47,140 bases of DNA from JAFDVL01 sp043736395 (GTDB taxonomy: Bacteria > Acidobacteriota > Blastocatellia > RBC074). Location: positions 1 to 47,140 of the forward strand of contig JAYTCQ010000286.1 in assembly GCA_043736395.1 (NCBI GenBank), in the 5' to 3' direction. The notes below the pieces were generated by a model, which saw only the letters and a program-made list of their open reading frames with translations, made no database searches and was not told where the DNA came from. A program made the position numbers and the translations under genes. Positions 42,009 through 47,140 of the stretch are shown here, one piece after another; within the stretch, counting starts at the first letter, position 1, and the number at the start of each line of letters is the position of its first letter.

Positions 42009-43361
42009 ATGAAAATCAGCTTTAATCGAACACTCAAATTAAGCCTGATGGTATTGGTAATTACAGGTTTTATAATAGGCCTGAATCTTAGCGAGCAAAA
42101 AGCCAAAGCATTTAGTGGCGGCCCCGACCCTTCTTACACCGGAGCGCCAGCTTTTGGGGCAATCCCTGCCGAGCAAAATTGTACGGTTTCGGGGTGTCAT
42201 TCCAGTAGTGCAGTTAACAGTGGAGTCGGCGTCTTTAAGATTTTGAACGCTCCGACAAGTTATGTCCCAAATCAGGTATATACAATCACTGTCTCGTTGA
42301 ATCAGGCGAGTCGCGCACGTTACGGATTTCAGCTTACTGCGCTCGACAGCGCTGGAAAATTTGTTGGAACCCTGGCGCCAGCGACGGTAGGCGATCCCAG
42401 ATTACAAGTCGTAAATGCTGATCCGGGGAGCATCGCTGATCGAAAGTATATCGAACATACTTCGAACGGAAATACTGCTAGTTCGACGAATCAGTCTGAC
42501 TGGCAAATTAAATGGACAGCGCCTGCGACCAGAATGGGCAAGATCACTTTCTATGCCGCTGGCAATGCCGCAAATGGCGCAGGTTCTGGCGGAGATTTTA
42601 TTTATACGACGTCGGCGGCGATGACGCCGGACGCGGTGACGCAGAACACGGCGAGCGGCACGACCAGCGACCTGACGCCCAGCGCCATCGCCTCGGTCTA
42701 CGGCGTCGAATTAGCCACCGCCACCGCGACGGGGACAGATACCGACCCCGCCGTCGCCGGGATTCAATTGCCCACGACCTTAGGCGGGACGACGGTGTCG
42801 GTGAAAGATTTGAATGGCACGCCACGGCTCGCGCCCTTATTTTACGTTTCGCCGGGACAGATCAATTATCAGATTCCGAGTCCCATCGCGGCGGGCGCGG
42901 CGGTGGTGACGATCACGAATAGCGCGGGTGGCATCTCTACCAGCTCAATCAACATCGTCACGGTCGCGCCAGGCGTCTTCACGGTCTTGCAGAACGGGAC
43001 GGGCTTGGCGGCGGCGGAGGTTCAACGCGTGACACCAGCCAATGTGCAAACGTTTGAGCCAACCGTGGCTGGGCTGACGGCAATCCCGATTGATTGGAAG
43101 AATGCCAATGACTCACTGTATCTGATTTTATATGGCACTGGGATCAGAAATCTGTCGGCACTGACAACCGTCAATGTGAGGATCGGGAATACAACGTTCA
43201 CGAATTTACCGGCGGTGTACGCGGGGCCACAGGGTTTCTTTGTGGGAGTGGATCAGGTGAACGTACTGCTGCCACGGACGCTGGTGGGCAGTGGGCTGGT
43301 GGACGCGGTCTTAACGGTGGACGGCAAAGTCGCCAATACCGTCAAATTGAACTTTAAATAA
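42009..43361 (+). CDS. Exported CX4CH (choice-of-anchor V-like) plus TIGR03437 protein, copy 1
   Basis: About 450 aa from ATG 42009, chosen because AAGGAGA precedes it; an earlier ATG at 41976 lacks one. A signal segment (LSLMVLVITGFIIGLNL) is followed by an N-terminal domain like choice-of-anchor V proteins (FSGGPDPSYTGAPAFG, then CTVSGCH). The cysteine motif is CX4CH rather than CXXCH. After a beta domain (about 65-200), the C-terminal 240 residues are a TIGR03437 module (PLFYVSPGQINYQIP, GVDQVNVLLPR). Its twin lies at 44884. A hairpin terminator follows. It is likely a surface protein, with covalent haem possible but unproven. Confidence 0.85.
   Translation: MKISFNRTLKLSLMVLVITGFIIGLNLSEQKAKAFSGGPDPSYTGAPAFGAIPAEQNCTVSGCHSSSAVNSGVGVFKILNAPTSYVPNQVYTITVSLNQASRARYGFQLTALDSAGKFVGTLAPATVGDPRLQVVNADPGSIADRKYIEHTSNGNTASSTNQSDWQIKWTAPATRMGKITFYAAGNAANGAGSGGDFIYTTSAAMTPDAVTQNTASGTTSDLTPSAIASVYGVELATATATGTDTDPAVAGIQLPTTLGGTTVSVKDLNGTPRLAPLFYVSPGQINYQIPSPIAAGAAVVTITNSAGGISTSSINIVTVAPGVFTVLQNGTGLAAAEVQRVTPANVQTFEPTVAGLTAIPIDWKNANDSLYLILYGTGIRNLSALTTVNVRIGNTTFTNLPAVYAGPQGFFVGVDQVNVLLPRTLVGSGLVDAVLTVDGKVANTVKLNFK
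42610..43361 (+). repeat. Long direct DNA repeat, TIGR03437 segment, copy 1
   Basis: From the phrase TPDAVTQNTASGTTSDLTP to the stop, this segment is nearly the same at DNA level as 45491-46245, whereas the N-terminal halves differ widely. Local GC is clearly higher than in the first half of the gene. Confidence 0.85.
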
Positions 43362-43392
43362 TTCCAACTTGATTGGTTAAATGAATTGGACG

Positions 43393-43442
43393 AGCCAACT
43401 CTCAGGCTGATTGAAAACCAGTCAGGAGAGTTGGCTTCGCTT
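43393..43442 (+). terminator. Terminator-like hairpin before the NtrC-type gene
   Basis: AGCCAACTCTC (43393-43403) pairs exactly with GAGAGTTGGCT (43426-43436), followed by TCGCTTTTA. It sits 32 bases past the previous stop and inside a spurious upstream extension of the regulator frame, which supports the regulator start at 43458. Confidence 0.75.
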
Positions 43443-43457
43443 TTATGGGAAGAGACA

Positions 43458-44840
43458 ATGGCGAAAAAAAATCAAATTCTGATTGTGGATGACGATCCCG
43501 AATTTGGCGCGGTCGTTCAGCAATTACTCGAAATTGAAGGTTATGCGGCGACCTTGACGACAACGGCCCAGCGAGCGTTGGAGGTCTGTGCCGCGAACGA
43601 ATTTTCAGTCGTGTTACTTGATTTGAATCTGGGAACTGAATCTGGCTTAGACGTTCTGCGTGAAGTAAAACTTCTCCGGCCAAGTCTTCCGGTGATTTTA
43701 ATTACGGCGCATGGTTCGCTCGAAACTGCCGCCGAAGCCGTCCGCGAAAAGGCTTTTGATTATATTGGAAAACCCTTTCAGAACTCCGCATTGTTATCGT
43801 TAATCGCGAGCGCTTTGGAATCGCGGGAAGCGCCGCAAAATGATACCAAGACCATTTCTCCGGTGACTGCGATTGTGGGTAACAGCCCCGCGATGGTGGC
43901 GGTATATCGTTTGATTGCGCGCGTTGCCGCGACTGATTCAACGGTTTTGATTTCAGGCGAAAGCGGCACAGGAAAAGAATTAATTGCGCGGGCTTTGCAC
44001 GACAATTCAATTCGTTCTGCCAAACCTTTTGTGCCAATGAATTGTGGTGCCTTCACTGAGACTTTGCTTGAATCGGAGTTATTCGGGCACGTGCGCGGAG
44101 CTTTCACGGGAGCTGCGAATGCACATCATGGAATCTTTGAAACGGCCAATGGTGGAACAGTTTTTCTGGATGAAATTTCAGAAACTTCTCCGGCATTTCA
44201 AGTGAAGTTACTGCGCGTCCTGCAAGAGCAGGAAGTCCGTCCGGTGGGCGCCAGTGAATCCCGCAAAGTGAATGTACGGATCGTGGCCGCGACCAATCGT
44301 CCAGTTCCTGAGCTGATGGAATCCCATGACTTTCGACATGATTTATTGTATCGCCTGAGCGTCATCAATATTCAATTGCCACCGCTGCGCGAACGGCGTG
44401 AAGATATTAGCTTACTGGTCGAGCATTTCCTGCAACGAACGAATAAGAAGCTTAATCGAAATGTGATCGCGCCAGCTGAAACAATTAACTGGCTGAAATC
44501 CCTGGAATGGCGAGGCAACGTTCGTGAGCTGGAAAATGCAGTTGAGCGAGCCGTGACGCTGAATGCGAGTGGACGACTTTTGCCGGATGATTTTACACAA
44601 TTTACTCTCACTCCAAGCAGTCCAGCTCTTGAAATTGTCTCTGCGCCGCAGCCCGAAATCACTCTCAATAAAGTGCCTGTGACATTAGATGAAGTTGAGC
44701 GGCTGCATATTATGGCGACGCTTCGATATACGGAAGGGAACAAGCTGCGGGCTGCTGAAATTTTGGGGATAGGCCGGTATTCGCTGTACCGCAAGGCTGA
44801 ACGTTTAGGGATTGATATGGATGCGTGGCATCAGAAATGA
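43458..44840 (+). CDS. NtrC-family sigma-54-dependent response regulator
   Basis: About 460 aa from ATG 43458, preceded by GGAAGAGA. The receiver domain (1-120) has the DDD pocket, the phospho-acceptor in LLDLNLG and Lys in YIGKPF. The AAA+ domain (about 145-385) has Walker A GESGTGKE, the sigma-54 contact loop GAFTGA, Walker B GGTVFLDEIS and the arginine-finger region. A Fis-type helix-turn-helix ends the protein (AAEILGIGRYSLYRKAERLGI). It activates sigma-54 promoters after phosphorylation. No kinase gene is adjacent. It sits between twin exported genes and is 43 bases from the second, so these are likely targets, but I found no clear -24/-12 box. Confidence 0.95.
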   Translation: MAKKNQILIVDDDPEFGAVVQQLLEIEGYAATLTTTAQRALEVCAANEFSVVLLDLNLGTESGLDVLREVKLLRPSLPVILITAHGSLETAAEAVREKAFDYIGKPFQNSALLSLIASALESREAPQNDTKTISPVTAIVGNSPAMVAVYRLIARVAATDSTVLISGESGTGKELIARALHDNSIRSAKPFVPMNCGAFTETLLESELFGHVRGAFTGAANAHHGIFETANGGTVFLDEISETSPAFQVKLLRVLQEQEVRPVGASESRKVNVRIVAATNRPVPELMESHDFRHDLLYRLSVINIQLPPLRERREDISLLVEHFLQRTNKKLNRNVIAPAETINWLKSLEWRGNVRELENAVERAVTLNASGRLLPDDFTQFTLTPSSPALEIVSAPQPEITLNKVPVTLDEVERLHIMATLRYTEGNKLRAAEILGIGRYSLYRKAERLGIDMDAWHQK

Positions 44841-44883
44841 ACGAATTTGACTGGAACGCGTAACTCTGAAGGAGAAAGAACAG

Positions 44884-46245
44884 ATGAAAATGAGGCTTAA
44901 CCGCACAATCAAACTATCACTGCTGGTCACGTTGGCAACGGGGTTTATTATTGGAATGAACCTTGGTGAAAAAGATGCACACGCTTTTTCAAGTGGACCT
45001 CCCACCTCAAGAACAGGTGCACCCGCATTTGGTTCAATTCCAGCAGAACAGACTTGCGCAACATCCGGATGTCATACTGGAACGAGTAATTTGAATGATG
45101 GCAATGCGACTTTCAAAGTTAATACTCCATTTAGTAGCTATGTGCCTGGCGCAACTTATACTATTACTGTTTCACTTAAGAAAACGTCAGGCAATATGCC
45201 GACGGCTGGTTTTCAGCTCACTGCACTTGATGACAATGGTGCCTCTGTTGGCACTCTAGCTGACGTAAATCCCTCTATCACTTTTGTGACGACGGGATCT
45301 GTTGGCGCTGTTACTCGTTCTTATATTGAACATAAAATCAGTACCTATCCAACGGCAGTTGCGGGTTCTGGTCAGGCAGATTGGCAGGTTAACTGGACAG
45401 CCCCATCTACCCGACAAGGAAAGGTTACATTTTACGCGGCAGGTAACGCAGCCAACGGAGGCGGACAATTAGGCGATTTTATTTATACGACATCAACTGC
45501 CGTGACACCCGACGCAGTGACGCAGAATACAGCCAGTGGCACGACCAGCGATCTGACACCCAATAGTATTGCTTCGGTCTACGGTCTCGAACTCGCCACG
45601 GCCACCGCGACGGGCACCGATACCGATCCCGCCGTCGCCGGGATTCAATTGCCCACGACCTTAGGTGGCACGACAGTCTCAGTCAAAGATTCTGCTAGCA
45701 CTACTCGTCTCGCGCCCTTGTTTTATGTCTCGCCAGGACAGATCAACTATCAGGTTCCTAGTGGCACGGCGGCAGGCGCGGCGACGGTGACGATTACAAA
45801 TAGTTTGAATGCGCAGTCCACCGGTTCGATTACGGTGGCAAGTGTCGCACCGGGCGTCTTCACAGTTTTGCAGAACGGAACAGGCTTAGCGGCGGCGGAA
45901 GTTCAACGCGTGACCCCGGAGAACGTCCAAACGTTTGAGGCGACAGTGGCTGGAAACCTGACGGCGATTCCAATTGATTGGAAGAATGCGACGGATAATC
46001 TGTATCTGATTTTATACGGAACAGGGATCAGAAATCTGTCGGCCATCACCACCGTCAATGTGAAGATCGGGAATACGACGTTCACAAATTTACCGGCGGT
46101 GTACGCGGGGCCACAGAATTTCTTTGTGGGAGTGGATCAGGTAAACGTGCTGCTGCCGCGGACGCTGGTGGGCAGTGGTCTGGTGGACGCGGTCTTAACG
46201 GTGGACGGCAAAGTCGCCAATACCGTCAAATTGAACTTTAAATAA
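44884..46245 (+). CDS. Exported CX4CH (choice-of-anchor V-like) plus TIGR03437 protein, copy 2
   Basis: A 453-aa paralogue of the 42009 gene with the same order: signal segment (LSLLVTLATGFIIGMNL), FSSGPPTSRTGAPAFG, the CX4CH motif CATSGCH, a beta domain and a C-terminal TIGR03437 module ending VANTVKLNFK. GAAGGAGAAAG precedes the ATG. It starts 43 bases after the NtrC-type gene and is probably in its transcript. The C-terminal half is near-identical in DNA to copy 1, while the N-terminal half has drifted (residues 60-190). This points to recombination or gene conversion. A very strong hairpin terminator follows. Confidence 0.85.
   Translation: MKMRLNRTIKLSLLVTLATGFIIGMNLGEKDAHAFSSGPPTSRTGAPAFGSIPAEQTCATSGCHTGTSNLNDGNATFKVNTPFSSYVPGATYTITVSLKKTSGNMPTAGFQLTALDDNGASVGTLADVNPSITFVTTGSVGAVTRSYIEHKISTYPTAVAGSGQADWQVNWTAPSTRQGKVTFYAAGNAANGGGQLGDFIYTTSTAVTPDAVTQNTASGTTSDLTPNSIASVYGLELATATATGTDTDPAVAGIQLPTTLGGTTVSVKDSASTTRLAPLFYVSPGQINYQVPSGTAAGAATVTITNSLNAQSTGSITVASVAPGVFTVLQNGTGLAAAEVQRVTPENVQTFEATVAGNLTAIPIDWKNATDNLYLILYGTGIRNLSAITTVNVKIGNTTFTNLPAVYAGPQNFFVGVDQVNVLLPRTLVGSGLVDAVLTVDGKVANTVKLNFK
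45491..46245 (+). repeat. Long direct DNA repeat, TIGR03437 segment, copy 2
   Basis: Counterpart of 42610-43361. The most conserved stretch is the last 150 bases, where only scattered third positions differ. Confidence 0.85.
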
Positions 46246-46260
46246 TGATTTGAAGCAACT

Positions 46261-46325
46261 GTTCGTGTAAAGAAAAAGCGAGCCAATTTTTCTGAAAAAT
46301 TGGCTCGCTTTTTCTTTGCACGAAC
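46261..46325. terminator. Very strong 31-bp terminator hairpin between convergent genes
   Basis: Arms 46261-46291 and 46295-46325 pair over 31 bases with one mismatch and a 3-base CTG loop; core AAGCGAGCCAATTTTT. T-runs follow the core on both strands, so it can stop the rightward exported gene and the leftward cytochrome gene. Confidence 0.9.
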
Positions 46326-46380
46326 AATCATCTTGATAGGCTCCCTCTTCCTATCAAAATAATGAATTCACAGGGTGTAA

Positions 46381-46722
46381 TTATTTTTTCAATGAACGAA
46401 CGTAAGCAACCAGCGCTTTGATTTCTTCAGAGGTAAGTTTGCCTTTCCAGGCGGTCATCGCTTCGCCCTTACCGTTCGTAATGGAAGCTGTCAGTTGTGC
46501 GTCAGAACGCGTCTTTTGCCACGCCGCATCCGTGAAAGCTTTCTGGCCTTTTTTCTTATATTTTTCAACGCCGCTGCCGTCGCTGCCATGACATTTGGCG
46601 CACTTCGCCGAATAGATAGCGGCGGCATCCACTGCCGGAACTGGCGAGACAGGCATTGCCATTGAAGCTGAAATAAAGGTGAGTAAAACGGTGATGGCGA
46701 AAAACGTAAGGATGATTTTCAT
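46381..46722 (-). CDS. Small exported class I c-type cytochrome
   Basis: This 113-aa protein has a signal peptide (LTFFAITVLLTFISASMA) and a single cytochrome c domain. The haem attachment motif is CAKCHGSDGSG near residue 39, with a likely Met ligand in GKGEAMTAWKGKL and the C-terminal helix IKALVAYVRSLKK. It would carry one electron in the periplasm. It starts 18 bases after the stop of a second cytochrome c gene on the same strand, so the two form an operon, and it is convergent with the surface-protein gene. Partner oxidase or reductase is not in view. Confidence 0.94.
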   Translation of the reverse strand: MKIILTFFAITVLLTFISASMAMPVSPVPAVDAAAIYSAKCAKCHGSDGSGVEKYKKKGQKAFTDAAWQKTRSDAQLTASITNGKGEAMTAWKGKLTSEEIKALVAYVRSLKK

Positions 46723-46740
46723 GATGAGTTCCTCAAAAAA

Positions 46741-47140
46741 TTATTTTGTTTTTAGACCGGCGATCCATTCGACGATAGCGGTTTTATCTTCCTGAGAAAG
46801 TTCAGGAAAAGCCCTGGGCATCGGCTTTTTTAAACCGTAACTGCGAGAGTTGTTAATGATTTTTAGTAAATCTTCTTTACCGCGATTCTTTTTGTCGATG
46901 ATTCCGATTAAATCAGGTTCGTCGTCAGTTCCGCCTTCCCCTTTATTGCCGTGACATTCGGCGCAGCTTTCAACGTAAATTGCCGGAGGCTCAGCATTTG
47001 CTACGGCAACGACAGGAATTACAGTAGCCGCCTCTGCGCCACCAACTATTTGTGGTTCAAATGGAGCTTTGAGAAATTCGCGGGCGTCTTCATCCTGTTC
47101 GGTTAACTTCGCTTTGAAATCAGGATTTTTGCGGTCTTCA
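46741..47140 (-). CDS. c-type cytochrome, C-terminal part (cut by window edge)
   Basis: The frame is open from the right window edge to a TAA at 46741-46743, giving the last 133 residues. An acidic/Pro-rich linker (EDAREFLKAPFEPQIVGG) leads to a haem motif CAECHGNKGEGG, a likely Met ligand in LKKPMPRAFPELS and the terminal helix DKTAIVEWIAGLK. This is a class I cytochrome domain at the end of a longer protein whose N-terminus lies outside the window, perhaps a larger redox or multihaem protein. It precedes the small cytochrome gene by 18 bases in the same operon. Confidence 0.9.
   Translation of the reverse strand, partial: EDRKNPDFKAKLTEQDEDAREFLKAPFEPQIVGGAEAATVIPVVAVANAEPPAIYVESCAECHGNKGEGGTDDEPDLIGIIDKKNRGKEDLLKIINNSRSYGLKKPMPRAFPELSQEDKTAIVEWIAGLKTK

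Noticed and set aside
43386..43457. Longer NtrC-type frame starting at 43386
   Set aside because: The extension reads through a terminator hairpin and lacks a ribosome site; the receiver domain begins after ATG 43458.

Overview
The window looks like a chromosomal segment of an Acidobacteriota bacterium, probably a mesophilic, moderate-GC member of class Blastocatellia. The phylum call rests on three proteins carrying the Solibacter-type secreted C-terminal module (TIGR03437-like: PLFYVSP.QINYQ, then AGPQ.FFVGVDQVNV) and on a VWFA-related protein of the acidobacterial type. The class is inferred. I recognised no rRNA, tRNA, CRISPR array, phage or transposase gene. Most of the window is chromosomal housekeeping and cell-envelope content.

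Layout. 0.2-7.3 kb: leftward secreted proteins, namely a repeat-poor exported protein, a three-gene VWFA operon, and a 1,219-aa modular glucose/sorbosone-dehydrogenase-like protein. 7.3-8.6 kb: a gene-poor spacer with palindromic repeats. 8.6-13.6 kb: a rightward pair, a dockerin/cohesin/IPT/TIGR03437 surface protein followed by a double-FecR membrane-anchored protein. 13.7-18.6 kb: VOC protein, topA, a divergent trpF, and hisA. 19.0-26.1 kb: alpha/beta hydrolase, an exported TldD/TldE-like pair, a sterol-desaturase-family hydroxylase divergent from a LysR regulator, and a small membrane protein. 26.1-35.7 kb: glyA, rpiB, a GT39-like membrane glycosyltransferase, a lone receiver-domain protein, a ROK-fold protein with a degraded nucleotide-binding motif, an FKBP lipoprotein, a Tat-exported NIPSNAP protein, rlmF, and a TPR protein whose signal peptide appears out of frame. 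35.9-40.4 kb: amino-acid permease, proS, methyltransferase. 40.6-47.1 kb: an envelope redox-like cluster with a CXXCH beta-barrel-type protein, twin CX4CH/TIGR03437 exported proteins flanking an NtrC-type sigma-54 activator, and two small c-type cytochromes (one cut by the window edge).

The most distinctive feature is not a gene. Many intergenic spacers are filled by long inverted repeats from several sequence families. One family (built of GTGATGAGT words) lies in co-directional gene gaps, supplies the stop codon of the upstream gene and ends within about five bases of the downstream start codon. Other families sit between convergent genes and look like bidirectional terminators or MITE-like elements. 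One repeat arm is read as part of a protein N-terminus.

The best candidates for unusual biology are these repeat families, the exported TldD/TldE-like pair, and the 40.6-47.1 kb cluster. Its twin genes share nearly the same C-terminal DNA but have diverged N-terminally, and a bacterial enhancer-binding protein lies between them.
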